A stretch of DNA of 64,000 bases from Fuerstiella sp. (GCA_029247265.1 JAQWLN010000045.1:16501-80500), one strand, 5' to 3'. Positions 17,790 to 27,437 are shown, counted from the first letter of the stretch. The notes: generated by a model not told the origin, from the sequence alone. Numbers and translations: made by a program.

Positions 17790-18203
17790 CGTTGTGTTCT
17801 CAACTTGCTGAAGCGATCAGCGGCGTCTTCACAAATTCCGTCTCTACTCGTGAACCGTCATTTTTATCAAAACTCGACGACATTTGCGGCACTCACCGGA
17901 ATCGAAACTCAGAATTCCGTGTCCGCGGCCCAAAAGTGTGAAGTTCATTACCAACGAATCGCTCTGGTTCGAGCGTTGACCAACGTCCCGCGCTCGCCGT
18001 CGGACTGCAGCAGCGGCAGATTACGGTGTGTCAGCGCCACGATGACTGTACGGTGAGCGTATTCTGCATGCGGATTCGGGTGGCCATCCATTGATTTGAT
18101 CTGGTCGAATTCGGCCACAAACGGTATATCTCAGCAGCGGGTTCACGATGGATGTGGACGCCCCTGAAGAACGTCACTGTTGCGATGCATGGAGGCACCG
18201 ACA
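17790..18203. promoter_or_regulatory. Divergent promoter region, thiO-like operon / DegT aminotransferase
   Basis: About 410 bases between divergent operons. The plus-strand open frame 17682-18056 overlaps thiO and has no recognisable content. GGAGG eight bases upstream of 18204 is the ribosome-binding site of the aminotransferase. I could not pick convincing -35/-10 pairs. Confidence 0.4.
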
Positions 18204-19376
18204 ATGCGAGACACATTCCTGCCGTTCGCTCCACCACTGATCGGTGAAGCTGAAATTGAAGAAGTCATCGACACGCTGCGTTCAGGCTGGCTGACGACTG
18301 GCCCGAAAACACGGAAGTTCGCCGACGAATTTGCGGCGTATACTCAAGCGCCAGCAGCCCTGACGTTAAGCTCGTGCACGGCGGCGCTGCACCTGTCACT
18401 GGTCGCGCTGGAAATCGGTCCGGGCGATGAAGTCATTACCACTCCGCTGACCTTTGCCGCGTCCGTCAACGTCATCGAACACGCCGGTGCGCGGCCGGTG
18501 CTGGTTGATGTGGAACCGGACACACTGAACATAGACCCTGAGAAAATCGAGCAGGCTATTACTCCGAACACGAAGGCGATCATTGCGGTTCACTATGCCG
18601 GACACCCGGTCGAGCTGGATGTGATTCGTGATATTGCCCGACGTCACGACCTGCATCTGATCGAAGACGCAGCACACGCAATCGGAGCGGCATGGAAAGG
18701 CCAACCAGTCGGCACCGGTGACAACCCCACATGCTTCAGTTTCTACGCCACCAAGAATCTGACGACCGGAGAAGGCGGAATGCTGACGGGCGACCAGGAC
18801 CTGATTGATCGGGCAAGGACGCTGAGTCTGCACGGCATGAGTCGCGAAGCGTGGAGCCGTTATACAGCCGGAGGGAAATGGGCTTATGACGTGGTTGCTC
18901 CCGGATTCAAATACAACATGACCGATATTCAGGCCGCACTCGGTCTGCAACAGTTGCGAGGTTTTGAATCCATGCAGCAGCGGCGACGCGATATCGTGCA
19001 ACAGTACGATGCTGCCTTTACAGACGTCCCGGCGTTTCAGACTCCAGTGACACGGCCGCATGTGACGCATGCATGGCACCTTTACGTGCTGCGGCTGAAC
19101 GAAGATGAACTGACGATCAACCGAAACCAGTTCATTGAACAACTCAACGAACGCAACATTGGCACATCCGTACACTTCATTCCCATCCACCTTCATTCAC
19201 ACTACGCTAAGAAGTACGGCTGGCACGCCGAGGATTTTCCCGCCGCGCTGAGCAACTATAACCGCATGCTCAGCCTGCCGCTGTCACCGAAGATGACCGA
19301 TCAGGATGTGGCCGACGTTATCGAAGCAGTGACGGATATCGCCGCACAGACCAAACAACAGCAATTGGCTGCCTAA
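18204..19376 (+). CDS. DegT/DnrJ/EryC1/StrS-family sugar aminotransferase
   Basis: 390 residues from the ATG at 18204, chosen because GGAGG lies eight bases upstream; the ORF track starts eight codons earlier at a TTG. The family start FLPFAPPLIGEAEIEEVIDTLRSGWLTTGPKT is clear. PLP-binding residues are visible in LSSCTAALHLSL, DAAHAIGA and the Schiff-base lysine in SFYATKNLTTGEGGML. FKYNMTDIQAALGLQQL and HAWHLYVLRL follow the family. These enzymes transfer an amino group to a keto sugar nucleotide (for example UDP-4-keto sugars) in cell-surface glycan synthesis. It precedes an SGNH hydrolase by 16 bases, suggesting that the pair modifies an exported polysaccharide. Confidence 0.94.
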   Translation: MRDTFLPFAPPLIGEAEIEEVIDTLRSGWLTTGPKTRKFADEFAAYTQAPAALTLSSCTAALHLSLVALEIGPGDEVITTPLTFAASVNVIEHAGARPVLVDVEPDTLNIDPEKIEQAITPNTKAIIAVHYAGHPVELDVIRDIARRHDLHLIEDAAHAIGAAWKGQPVGTGDNPTCFSFYATKNLTTGEGGMLTGDQDLIDRARTLSLHGMSREAWSRYTAGGKWAYDVVAPGFKYNMTDIQAALGLQQLRGFESMQQRRRDIVQQYDAAFTDVPAFQTPVTRPHVTHAWHLYVLRLNEDELTINRNQFIEQLNERNIGTSVHFIPIHLHSHYAKKYGWHAEDFPAALSNYNRMLSLPLSPKMTDQDVADVIEAVTDIAAQTKQQQLAA

Positions 19377-19392
19377 TTCAGGGGGCGATAAC

Positions 19393-20610
19393 ATGGACGG
19401 ACTTTCGTCTGACAGTCGCGGAATCGAACGCAACGTCCCCCGGGGACAACGGCCTGTTTCTCACGTGCGCAAGTTGTTGTTCAGCGCGGCGACCGTGGCT
19501 GCAGTACTGTTGCTGCTTGAAGCCGGTGCGCGTGTCGTCAGTCCGGGGGCGCAGAATCAGCGATTCCGGCAGATCAATCAGATTGTCATGTTTCTGGGAA
19601 CACAACCGTCCGATCTGATGCTGGATTTTGACTCAGAACGATTCTGGAAGCTGAAGCCGAATATCACGATCAATGATCCTGACAACACGTTCTGGCAGGG
19701 AACGGTTTCGAATGCACAGGGATTTCGCTGTTCGGATTTCGATCTAAAGAAAACCCCCGGAACGCTGCGAATCGTGTGCTTCGGTGACAGCAGTACGTTT
19801 GGCATCGGGGCTCGCATGGAAGACACCTGGCCGGCTCAGCTGCAACAGCTGCTGGCCGACGGAATTGCCACGGGAAGTTCAACCTCAGTGGACACCCGAG
19901 ATGTACGGCGAGTGGAAGTGATCAACGCGGGCGTGCCCGGATACACATCGCATCAGGGTGTGCAGCACATGCGGCAGAAACTGGACGATCTTGATCCGGA
20001 CATCGTCATGGCTTCCTATGCCAACAATGATTTCTGGCACTGGGACGACCAAACGGATGCTCAACATGCAGCACGACTGAATTGCGACGGCGATCTTCGT
20101 AGTATGCTGATGCACAGTCGGATCATGCAGTTGATGGATGACTTGTGTTCCCGAGTGCAAAGCCCCCCTGCCCCGGAAACTGTTGCCACGGCCTCTCCCA
20201 ACCAGCATTGGGCCGAAGCCGCCACCGTTAACTACTTCGCTCCCAACGATAAATGGACACGTCGAGTTCCGTTGGATTCCTTTCGAGACAACGTGAATCG
20301 GATGGCCGACATGTGCGAACAGCGAAGTCTGCCATTGATTCTGGTGAAGTGGCCCGATCAGCCTCAGGCTGCCGGAAACTGGAGTCCTCGTATCGCCTAC
20401 CAGAATGTGCTTGAAGAAGTTGCTGCAGAACGCGCGCTGCAAATCGCTGATGTCGTGAGACTGTTTCAGGAAAACCGAGGCTGGTCCGTCGGCACTTATG
20501 TGCCAAATGACATTGTCCACGTCAATCGCGATGGAAACAGCCTTGCAGCCATCGCCGCCAGAGAGGCTATTGAACTGGCTCGGTCGCAATCAAAGTTGAT
20601 GACGAACTAG
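19393..20610 (+). CDS. Membrane-anchored SGNH/GDSL hydrolase
   Basis: 405 residues. A single N-terminal transmembrane helix (LLFSAATVAAVLLLLEAGARVV, about 29-50) anchors the protein, with the bulk outside the cytoplasm. Block I of the SGNH fold is FGDSSTFGIGARMEDTWP, block II NAGVPGYTSHQG, block III the ASYANNDFWHWDD region (Asn of the oxyanion hole), and the catalytic Asp/His pair is in NDIVHVNRDGNSL near the end. All four block residues are present. Proteins of this class in polysaccharide loci often act as O-acetyl esterases or acyl-transfer partners; it is 16 bases behind the DegT-type aminotransferase gene, so it is probably in that operon. Substrate not known. Confidence 0.87.
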   Translation: MDGLSSDSRGIERNVPRGQRPVSHVRKLLFSAATVAAVLLLLEAGARVVSPGAQNQRFRQINQIVMFLGTQPSDLMLDFDSERFWKLKPNITINDPDNTFWQGTVSNAQGFRCSDFDLKKTPGTLRIVCFGDSSTFGIGARMEDTWPAQLQQLLADGIATGSSTSVDTRDVRRVEVINAGVPGYTSHQGVQHMRQKLDDLDPDIVMASYANNDFWHWDDQTDAQHAARLNCDGDLRSMLMHSRIMQLMDDLCSRVQSPPAPETVATASPNQHWAEAATVNYFAPNDKWTRRVPLDSFRDNVNRMADMCEQRSLPLILVKWPDQPQAAGNWSPRIAYQNVLEEVAAERALQIADVVRLFQENRGWSVGTYVPNDIVHVNRDGNSLAAIAAREAIELARSQSKLMTN

Positions 20611-20614
20611 AGCA

Positions 20615-20710
20615 GTTTTCGAAAACATGTAGCACGTTCGGGCTCGTGGGAAGCCCACATGGCAGGCGGGAAAGCGTCATTCGCGGCCACAAGCCAGCGT
20701 AAAACGCTGC
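20615..20710. repeat. Dispersed intergenic repeat, copy 1 (TTTTCGAAAACATG element)
   Basis: About 95 bases directly after the SGNH hydrolase stop that match 51781-51875: TTTTCGAAAACATG, AGCAC, TTCGGGCTCG, GGCAGG, TTCGCGGCCA and CAGCGT occur in the same order with similar spacing. It opens with the palindrome TTTTCGAAAA and contains a GTGGG/CCCAC hairpin in this copy. The two copies lie in unrelated intergenic sites, so this is a dispersed element, not a shared gene. Confidence 0.75.
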
Positions 20711-20731
20711 AGGCGAACGGAACCTGTCGAC

Positions 20732-21704
20732 TCACGAAGTCGCGACGTCCACCACGATGCGGCCTTTCGTATTTCCATCGAGCAATTCTGTAGCCGTCGG
20801 AATAACATCCTTCAAGGGAATGTGCGACGTAATGCGGTCGAGAGCGTCCACGGAAAGTCCCGATGCAAACCGTTGCCACGCCCTGTCCCTTAAATCTGGC
20901 GGACACATCACCGAATCGATGCCGATCAGTCGAACACCTCTCAGAATGAACGGCGCCACGGTGGTGGGCAGGTCCATGCCGTGAGCCAGTCCGCAGGCAG
21001 GAACGACGCCGCCACGGTTCATCTGCGACAACACATTCGCCAATGTCAATGAGCCAGCGACGTCGATCGCAGCAGCCCATCGAGATCGAGCCAGCGGTCG
21101 GGGTGCTTCGGCGAATTCAGCACGATCAATAACGTCGGTCGCACCCAATTCCCGCAGCAGCGAAGCTTCTTCGACTCGCCCGGTGCAGGCTGTCACAGAG
21201 TACCCTGCCCCGCTGAGCAGCATGACAGCAATACCGCCAACGCCGCCTGACGCTCCCGTCACCAGTACATTGCCGGAATCGGGACCCACGCCGTTTTCTT
21301 CCAATGCCAGCACGCAAAGCATCGCCGTAAAGCCAGCCGTGCCGATCGACATTGCCGTAGAAACCGTTAGGCCGGTCGGCACAGGAATCAGCCAATCGCT
21401 GTTCACTCGAGCGTATTCGGCAAAGCCTCCATCGTGACTTTCACCGACACCCCACCCAGTCAGTATAACGTCGTCTCCGACAGCAAATGCCGTCGCTGCA
21501 GACTCCACGACGGTACCGGAAAAATCGATCCCTGGCACCAACGGTGACCGCCAGCGCATCCTTGTAGTTCAGACTGGAATGCTGCACCTGCACGACGACG
21601 TCACCCGGCATCAGATCGTCGAGCGATAATGTCGCCATCTCAGCGTGATGCTCGTCTTTCACAGCAGTCACCCGGATCGCACGGAATTCTGAATCAGTCG
21701 GCAT
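20732..21704 (-). pseudogene. yhdH/acuI-type acrylyl-CoA reductase (quinone oxidoreductase family), frameshifted
   Basis: Two overlapping frames make one gene. The first (21704 to about 21545) encodes the YhdH N-terminus up to VQHSSLNYKDALAVT; the second (from about 21550 to 20732) resumes at SPLVPGIDFSGTVVES and runs to the C-terminus with LTGWGVGESHDGGFAEYARV, VTGASGGVGGIAVMLL, CGLAHGMDLPTTVAPFILRGVRLIGIDSV and KGRIVVDV. Family members have about nine residues (such as GKGKIIRNF) between these two parts. Those residues are missing and the frame changes at the same point, where TCACCG can serve as the joint, as expected for a deletion between short direct repeats. The active enzyme would reduce acryloyl-CoA with NADPH. 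Alternatively an assembly error. Confidence 0.87.
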
Positions 21705-21712
21705 GGGGCGCC

Positions 21713-22801
21713 TTAGTTAAACAGGAAGTGACAGATATCCCCGTCCTGCATGACGTATTCTTTTCCTTCGACACGCAGCTTACCGGCACTGCGGATGTCT
21801 TTTTCGTTCTTGTATTCGACCAGATCATCCAGTGTATAGACCTCGCAGCGGATGAAGCCTTTTTCGAAGTCCGTATGAATCACGCCTGCCCCCTGAGGTG
21901 CTGTTGCGCCAACGGGAACGGTCCACGCGCGAACCTCTTTTTCTCCGGCTGTGAAGTAACTCTGCAAGCCGAGAGTCCGGTAGGCTGCTCGTGCCACGCT
22001 GCCCAGAGCCGGCTCTTCCAGCCCCACGGATTCCAGCATCTCAGCACGGTCATCTTCGTCGAGTTCCGCGAGTTCCGCTTCAAACTTGGCGCAGACCGGG
22101 ACAACCTCGGCACCGATCTTCGCGACATGTTCCCGAACTTTCTGTACGTGAACACTTTCGCCTGTCACGTCGTTTTCGTCAACGTTGGCGATGTACAGAA
22201 TCGGCTTGGCCGTCATCAGCCCCAGACCGCGAACGATTTTGGCTTCATCATCGGTGAACTCCAGCGTTCGCAGTGGATGTTCTTCATTCGCATGAGTGCT
22301 GCAGCGTTCGATCACGTCAACGCGCAGCTGCGCTTCTTTATCCCCACCACGAGCCGCCCGAGCCGACTTCGGCAACGCGTTGCTCAGCGTTTCGAGATCG
22401 GCCAGCAGCAACTCTGTTTCGATGACTTCGATGTCAGAGATGGGATTCACATCGCCGGTCACGTGAGTCACATCTTCGTCCTCAAAGCATCGTACGACCT
22501 GCAGAATCGCGTCGACTTCCCGAATATGACTCAGGAATTTGTTGCCCAGTCCTTCTCCCTTGCTGGCGCCTTCCACGATGCCGGCAATGTCTACCAGCTT
22601 TAGAAATGCTGGAATGACTTTTTGTGGCGGAATGTATTTCGTGATCGTATCCAGGCGGCTGTCAGGGACACTGACAATGCCTTCGTTCGGCTCAATTGTG
22701 CAGAACGGGTAGTTCGCACTCTGAGCCGCCTCTGAGCACGTCAGCGCGTTAAACAAAGTGCTTTTCCCAACGTTCGGGAGACCAACAATCCCCGCTTCCA
22801 T
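21713..22801 (-). CDS. ychF: redox-regulated ATPase YchF (Obg-family)
   Basis: 362 residues, the standard length. The G1 loop GLPNVGKST is at residues 7-15, with the Switch region [13 protein letters not shown]3 [20 protein letters not shown] and the specificity motif altered to NVDE (YIANVDEND), which in this family favours ATP over GTP. The C-terminal TGS domain is seen in [42 protein letters not shown]. It binds ribosomes and affects stress responses in other bacteria. It sits eight bases upstream of the yhdH pseudogene on the same strand, so the two were probably co-transcribed. Confidence 0.98.
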   Translation of the reverse strand: MEAGIVGLPNVGKSTLFNALTCSEAAQSANYPFCTIEPNEGIVSVPDSRLDTITKYIPPQKVIPAFLKLVDIAGIVEGASKGEGLGNKFLSHIREVDAILQVVRCFEDEDVTHVTGDVNPISDIEVIETELLLADLETLSNALPKSARAARGGDKEAQLRVDVIERCSTHANEEHPLRTLEFTDDEAKIVRGLGLMTAKPILYIANVDENDVTGESVHVQKVREHVAKIGAEVVPVCAKFEAELAELDEDDRAEMLESVGLEEPALGSVARAAYRTLGLQSYFTAGEKEVRAWTVPVGATAPQGAGVIHTDFEKGFIRCEVYTLDDLVEYKNEKDIRSAGKLRVEGKEYVMQDGDICHFLFN

Positions 22802-23075
22802 TTTTCTACTTTCCCAAACGATTACTATATGTGTGTCCGGACTGACTACAGTCGGGGCGAGGATTCTAGCGAAAAGACGTCACATGCCAATTCGTAAAGC
22901 ATAGGGGCTGTGTACCAGCAACATGTCGATTCACTCGGCGGTAGCCGGATTTTCTCAGGCTTGGATTCGAAAATGATGTGATACTTTTTCACCTGGCAGC
23001 TACGTACCGGGGCGTACTGATCCGGAACGTGATTCGTGGACAAAACCACAGGTCGTGACGTGACGCCACACCACA

Positions 23076-24167
23076 TCATTTCCACAAACCAAGATCTTCG
23101 TAGACGGCTTCGTTGATCGCTCGATTCCGACGTTGGTGCTGCGGCTCACTGCAGAAGCCGTTGGCAGCCCACGCGACAACAAGCTTATGGACGGGATCAC
23201 AGAACGCCATTGCGCATCTGGCCCCGCCGTGACCAAATGTGTCGGGAGAACAATGCTTGCCAAAACCGTACGGAACCGTTCCTGTTCCGTACCGGTTTGA
23301 ATCAAGAAACAGTCCCAGTCCCAGGTCGATAACATGTTGCATCGTATCGTCAAATCTGCCAGTGCGGTGGGGAGACGTCATGTTCGCAACCGTTTCAGCA
23401 CGTAGTACCGTCTCACCAGATGAAGTCACTCCTTCGTCAAGCAACATTTCGTAGAAGCGTCCCAGTTCCCGCACCGGTCCTCGAAAGTTGCCTCCCGGTG
23501 ATGGCCGAGTCAGCCACGGTTCTGCGGAGTAGTCGCTCGTGGCGACGGCGCCCCGCTCTGTGACCGTAAACTCCGGAAGCCGACCGCTCAGCGTAGTCGC
23601 GTGATCGCCCGCAAGTCCACACCAGACGTCATCGATTCCCAACGGCGCCAGCAGATCTTCTGTAAGAATCGTGTCGAAGGAACGTTGACCGGAGTCCAGA
23701 CGCTGCAGAATTTCTCCCAGCAAAAACCATGTGCTCTGCGGCTGATAGGCACTGCCTAGATTGAGTGTCCCGATCGCACAGATCCGATCCAGAGTGTCAT
23801 TCCACGTGCAATGTGGCCATCCTGTTTCGATCAGTGGCATACCAGATGTATGGATGAGCAACTGTCGAGTTGTCACCTCTGAAATCGCGGAATACCGACT
23901 CTCAGGAATCAGTTCCGCAAGTGTCATGTCCAGCTGTACCCTGCCCAGCTCGCACAGCCTAAGAATAGCGGCGGCCGTAAGTGGCTTGGCGGCAGATCGC
24001 CACAACATCACTGTGGACGCCGTCATGCGATGTTTTGCTGTCGCCATGCCGAAGCCTGTGTCCAGAACACAGTGCCCCGCAATCGAAACATAGACCTGCA
24101 CCCCGGTATGCAGACTACGGTCGATCCCGTGCTGAACAGCAGAGGTCGTCTTCGAAAAGTCGCTCAC
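23076..24167 (-). CDS. Beta-lactamase-fold serine hydrolase (class C / esterase-like)
   Basis: 363 residues. The SxxK catalytic motif is SAAK in MLWRSAAKPLTAAAIL at about residue 58; the second motif region reads YQPQSTWFLLGEIL, where Tyr is present, and the third is HGG in FGHGGARCAMAF. TTRQLLIHTSGMP is typical of the PF00144 family. No signal peptide is obvious, so it may be cytoplasmic, which fits esterase or peptidase roles better than antibiotic resistance. It follows the membrane-protein gene after 12 bases and may share its transcript. Substrate unknown. Confidence 0.88.
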   Translation of the reverse strand: MSDFSKTTSAVQHGIDRSLHTGVQVYVSIAGHCVLDTGFGMATAKHRMTASTVMLWRSAAKPLTAAAILRLCELGRVQLDMTLAELIPESRYSAISEVTTRQLLIHTSGMPLIETGWPHCTWNDTLDRICAIGTLNLGSAYQPQSTWFLLGEILQRLDSGQRSFDTILTEDLLAPLGIDDVWCGLAGDHATTLSGRLPEFTVTERGAVATSDYSAEPWLTRPSPGGNFRGPVRELGRFYEMLLDEGVTSSGETVLRAETVANMTSPHRTGRFDDTMQHVIDLGLGLFLDSNRYGTGTVPYGFGKHCSPDTFGHGGARCAMAFCDPVHKLVVAWAANGFCSEPQHQRRNRAINEAVYEDLGLWK

Positions 24168-24179
24168 TATTTCAGTGCT

Positions 24180-24734
24180 TCAAACAGGGAGACCACGATC
24201 TTTCCGAATCCGACCCACCTCAGCAAGAACACCATCGACAAGGATTGAATTTCTGGAAATCGCCACCAACTGCGTAAAGTTTGTCAGCACGTTGATGATG
24301 ACTGTCAGAATTGCCGCAAAAAAATGAATCTGTGCGCTCGTCATCCCCAGAGTTCCATCCAGAGACATCGGTGTCGCCGGATCTGCGACCGCCCCGAATG
24401 CGCCAACACTAATCAGCGACACGACACATAGAACCATTCCGCCCACCGTTCCATATTTGATCCGCTGATTCCGATCGTACCACGACGGATCCAGCGAATA
24501 GGCATTGCTGGTTTCCTCAATCCATCGCCCCGTACCCATGAAGTAAGTCAGACAAATGGCATGAACCAGCGTTGCGAACGTCAGCGCTCCCAGGCCGACA
24601 AGCATGTGCATGCTGACCTGTGATTGAGTGACCGTGTCAGGACTCCTGGCGTCGCCGATATTCAGTCCGAGCGTAACCGCCACCAGAAGGAAAATGATTG
24701 ACACGACCACAAGACTAAGAAAAATTCGTTTCAC
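24180..24734 (-). CDS. Small integral membrane protein of unknown function
   Basis: 184 residues from the GTG at 24734 (VKRIFLSLVVVS...); the ORF track begins 13 codons earlier at a TTG that overlaps the preceding gene. Neither start has a strong ribosome-binding site. Four hydrophobic helices are visible: IFLSLVVVSIIFLLVAVTLGL, MHMLVGLGALTFATLVHAICLTYFM, YGTVGGMVLCVVSLISVGAFG and IHFFAAILTVIINVLTNFTQLVAI. I do not recognise the family. It sits between a DUF6263 gene and a serine hydrolase gene on the same strand with very short gaps. Confidence 0.7.
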   Translation of the reverse strand: MKRIFLSLVVVSIIFLLVAVTLGLNIGDARSPDTVTQSQVSMHMLVGLGALTFATLVHAICLTYFMGTGRWIEETSNAYSLDPSWYDRNQRIKYGTVGGMVLCVVSLISVGAFGAVADPATPMSLDGTLGMTSAQIHFFAAILTVIINVLTNFTQLVAISRNSILVDGVLAEVGRIRKDRGLPV

Positions 24735-24759
24735 GAGCTGAACAGTGACTTCGAAGCGA

Positions 24760-25650
24760 CTACGGATTGACAAGAGTCATCATGGTGACCTGCTTGATAC
24801 TCTGCTGAAAGGTCTGGCCATTGGATTCGATTGTCATTGCCATATCCAGGTCCAGTTGCGACTTGGCCACTCGCCCCATATCAATATTGAAAGCGACTTC
24901 GCCCTGTCCCGACGAACTGGTGAGCGTCATTTGAATCGGGGCGTCAGCCCTGGGAACGACTTCGATCTTCGGAATCACCTTGATTATCGCATTTCCTGCC
25001 CCGTCTACTTCCATGAACGTCATCTCTGATTTGATGTTCATGGTGCCAAAACCCAGTTGTACTGACTGCTGGCTGGTCCATGTATTTTGCAGAGCAACCG
25101 GCTGCCCCGGCAGCATGACGGCTGACTGCTTCATCATCTGTTCCAGAGACTTTTCATCCAGTGCCCCGGGGTTGCCCGCAGCCGACGTGCGTAGTGCATC
25201 CAGCAGCTGTGCGGGTACCTGAACGTCTGTAATTTTTCCGGTGGGATTCATCGTCACCTGGAACTTCTGGTTGACGATTTGTCGAAACATTTCGCCCATC
25301 GAATTGATGATGGGATTGTCGGATTTAACGTTGACGCTCGTGTCAAACTCGACCGGCCCCGCTGGCCCTCCCTCCATTTTCATAGAAATGCGGTCCACCA
25401 CCTGGTTCATCACAGTTTCACCGGCCGCCGAAGTACTCTGCACATGCCATGACATGTCCATCGTCTGATCCATCGACTGATTCACATCGTTGTCACCGAT
25501 CTTCATCTTGGTCTGCATTTTCTGCTGAACTTTGTACCTGACCACTTCCTGGGCACGAAATTTCCAACGCAGGTTCTCTTGCGCAGATGCATGATCGGGC
25601 TGCATTGATAAAGCAAGGAATGCCAGAGTCGCAGCGATGCGAAAGAACAT
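24760..25650 (-). CDS. Exported DUF6263-like protein
   Basis: 296 residues with a signal peptide (MFFRIAATLAFLALSMQPDHASA). The body has the alternating strands seen in planctomycete DUF6263 proteins: LRWKFRAQEVVRYKVQQKMQTKMKI, VDRISMKMEGG, FQVTMNPTGKITDV and a late WTSQQSVQLGFGTMNI, followed by GQTFQQSIKQVTMMTLV at the end. The function of this family is unknown. It is followed closely by the membrane-protein gene. The family name is from memory of the pattern, not a search. Confidence 0.72.
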   Translation of the reverse strand: MFFRIAATLAFLALSMQPDHASAQENLRWKFRAQEVVRYKVQQKMQTKMKIGDNDVNQSMDQTMDMSWHVQSTSAAGETVMNQVVDRISMKMEGGPAGPVEFDTSVNVKSDNPIINSMGEMFRQIVNQKFQVTMNPTGKITDVQVPAQLLDALRTSAAGNPGALDEKSLEQMMKQSAVMLPGQPVALQNTWTSQQSVQLGFGTMNIKSEMTFMEVDGAGNAIIKVIPKIEVVPRADAPIQMTLTSSSGQGEVAFNIDMGRVAKSQLDLDMAMTIESNGQTFQQSIKQVTMMTLVNP

Positions 25651-25795
25651 GGGTAACTCCGTTAAGACAGCGAACGTTTAGTTGAGGTGAAAGATGCGAA
25701 GTCGTTTGCTCCCTGGCAGCCATGGCAAAATCGCTCTCCGCGTTCCCCCCCAAAGTGTACAACAGAACAGCAAGACGGCTCAAAGCCAGAAAATG

Positions 25796-26248
25796 CTACT
25801 CACCTGCCTGCCGTACACCCACTGTTAACAACAGGTTTGCCCAAAGCGCCTGATCCCCCGTTTGTATTGTCAGAACATGGTCCCGGGAGGCCACAGCATC
25901 GTAGAAATCCCAGCGTTCGATCGGCTTCAGTTCAATCTTTGATTCTGCCGCAGACAGGATCCCGCGATACTCATTCCATGCAGGTGGATCTTCGTCCAGC
26001 TTGTAAGGATCATCATCTGGCATCCCCATCGTATTGACCGCCTCGATGGGAACGGCGCTCAGGAAAACTTTGAAAACCTGTGCAACGGTCACCAATCCGG
26101 GCGCCAAATTCAGGCTGACAAGTTTTGCGCCTGGCCCAATTGCAGATGAAGCCGGATAATTTCCGTCGGCAATCAGGATTTTTGAACTGTGACCGGCCTG
26201 GGCAACGATCGATGAAATTTCGGGATGTATCAGTTCTGATTTAAGCAT
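25796..26248 (-). CDS. RbsD/FucU-family sugar mutarotase
   Basis: 150 residues. The start HPEISSIVAQAGHSSKILIADGNYPASS follows the HP...L...GH.d.I.iaD.NfP..S pattern of RbsD (ribose pyranase) and FucU (fucose mutarotase), with the catalytic His of GH and the Asp of IAD present. The C-terminal VLTIQTGDQALWANLLLTVGV matches the family end (RTGE...Y.NiiL..GV). These decameric enzymes interconvert anomers of free sugars ahead of a kinase or isomerase. FucU seems the nearer relative by its ASSAIGPGAKLVSLNL loop. It is the last gene of the sugar-catabolism block. Confidence 0.88.
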   Translation of the reverse strand: MLKSELIHPEISSIVAQAGHSSKILIADGNYPASSAIGPGAKLVSLNLAPGLVTVAQVFKVFLSAVPIEAVNTMGMPDDDPYKLDEDPPAWNEYRGILSAAESKIELKPIERWDFYDAVASRDHVLTIQTGDQALWANLLLTVGVRQAGE

Positions 26249-26259
26249 TCGGAGTTCCT

Positions 26260-26299
26260 GTGCGGGACGGCCCGTAGGCCGATTCGAGCTGACGCTCGG
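26260..26299 (-). repeat. REP-like palindromic element, copy 1
   Basis: A 40-base element whose reverse complement matches 52066-52105 at 37 of 40 positions by my hand alignment. It can form two hairpins: CGAGC-TGAC-GCTCG and CGGG-ACGG-CCCG. It lies between the RbsD/FucU gene and the upstream isomerase gene. Confidence 0.8.
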
Positions 26300-26426
26300 A
26301 AGCTATTGGTCCTCGTCCATCGGTCACTGCAAAAATCGTGCAGGACATGCTGTCGAGACAAGAGTCTATCTTAAGGATATGGCGTCACGTTGAGAATCCT
26401 CAGGCGACGTTGATCCGCAACGCGTT

Positions 26427-27245
26427 CTATGACCGAAATACAGCCTTAAACGTTTCGATCGTCTGGCGAGCAGTTTCGTCGGAATCGGGTATCGGAAAGG
26501 CTTCGGCACAGGCGTACCCGTCGTATCCGATTTCCTGCAGAGCGGCGGCAATGGGTCCATAGTCCATGTGACCACGACCGGCGGCCTGACGATTGGAATC
26601 GACGAAATGGACATGGCCGATGTGTTTTCCCCCGTCGCGAATCCCATCAGCGATGTTGGCCTCTTCGATGTTCATGTGGAACAGGTCGGCCAGCAACACA
26701 ACATTGCTGGTGCTTAGTGGTGCCAGCAGTTCCACGCCCTCGGCCATTGTCGTCGCAAGGTTGGTCTCGTAACGATTCAGAGGTTCGTAGACCAGCGGTA
26801 CCCCATGACCGGCGGCGTGTTCACCCAGATCATTCAGGTTGTCTCTCAGATAGCCAAGGGCCGTGTCTTTGTCTGTGGTCGCATCCCATCGCCCCTGCAT
26901 GGAACCGATAATCGCAGGAGCCTTAAACGGGGCACCTGCGTCAATGATGCCTCGAATAAAGTCGCATGCCTGCGAGCGGCGACCTGCGTCAGCATCACAA
27001 AGGTTCAGACCATGAATCACCATGCCAGCGCCGGTGCCAACAGCAGCGAGGCTGAGGCTGTGTTTTTCCAGCAGCTCGGCGAGCGGTTGAGCGTTGATTG
27101 CCGCAGCCGACGGTGCAAACAACTCAACGGCGTCGAAACCAAGTGCAGCAGCTTTTTCGCAACCCGCGGCAACGTCGGCGTGAAAAACAAATGGCCCTTT
27201 TCGAGCTTCCTCGACGATGCTGATCGTCACAGCAGACTTGATCAT
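26427..27245 (-). CDS. TIM-barrel sugar isomerase/epimerase (hydroxypyruvate isomerase / tagatose epimerase-like)
   Basis: 272 residues of the AP-endonuclease-2 family. Metal-binding Glu and His residues are visible in VYEPLNRYETNLATT (the EPLNR.E motif of D-tagatose 3-epimerase-like enzymes), VLLADLFHMNIEE, HIGHVHFVDSNRQAAGRGHMDYGPI and ACAEAFP. The family interconverts ketoses or hydroxypyruvate and tartronate semialdehyde using Mn or Mg. Its place between a mutarotase gene and an aldo/keto reductase gene supports a sugar-catabolic role. Exact substrate cannot be read from sequence. Confidence 0.87.
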   Translation of the reverse strand: MIKSAVTISIVEEARKGPFVFHADVAAGCEKAAALGFDAVELFAPSAAAINAQPLAELLEKHSLSLAAVGTGAGMVIHGLNLCDADAGRRSQACDFIRGIIDAGAPFKAPAIIGSMQGRWDATTDKDTALGYLRDNLNDLGEHAAGHGVPLVYEPLNRYETNLATTMAEGVELLAPLSTSNVVLLADLFHMNIEEANIADGIRDGGKHIGHVHFVDSNRQAAGRGHMDYGPIAAALQEIGYDGYACAEAFPIPDSDETARQTIETFKAVFRS

Positions 27246-27437
27246 AAAAAGAACTCTCAGCTAAGACTTTTTCAAGGTTCGTTCGAGTACTCTTGGTTGC
27301 AGGAGTCAGAATATTTCACAGCAGCCCCGGCCTTAGCGTGTTCTATTCCACTCTATTACACTGAACATGCAGTTCAATGTGACAAGCCACCGCTTCATCC
27401 ACCGACTTATGCGTGGTGGACTGGCGATGTGCCGGCA

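Noticed and set aside
17682-18056. Plus-strand 124-codon frame between thiO and the aminotransferase
   Set aside because: Starts inside thiO in antisense and shows no family features.
18396-19196. 266-codon minus-strand frame opposite the DegT aminotransferase
   Set aside because: Antisense shadow; the plus-strand protein is a complete family member.
20607-21080. 157-codon minus-strand frame over the yhdH 3' end
   Set aside because: Out-of-frame shadow of the yhdH pseudogene extended through the repeat.
21183-22603. Long plus-strand frames opposite ychF and yhdH (for example 21629-22603)
   Set aside because: ychF on the minus strand is full length with all motifs; the opposite frames lack any.
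22846-23085. 79-codon minus-strand frame downstream of the serine hydrolase
   Set aside because: No motif, overlaps the end of a real gene, and has no ribosome-binding site.
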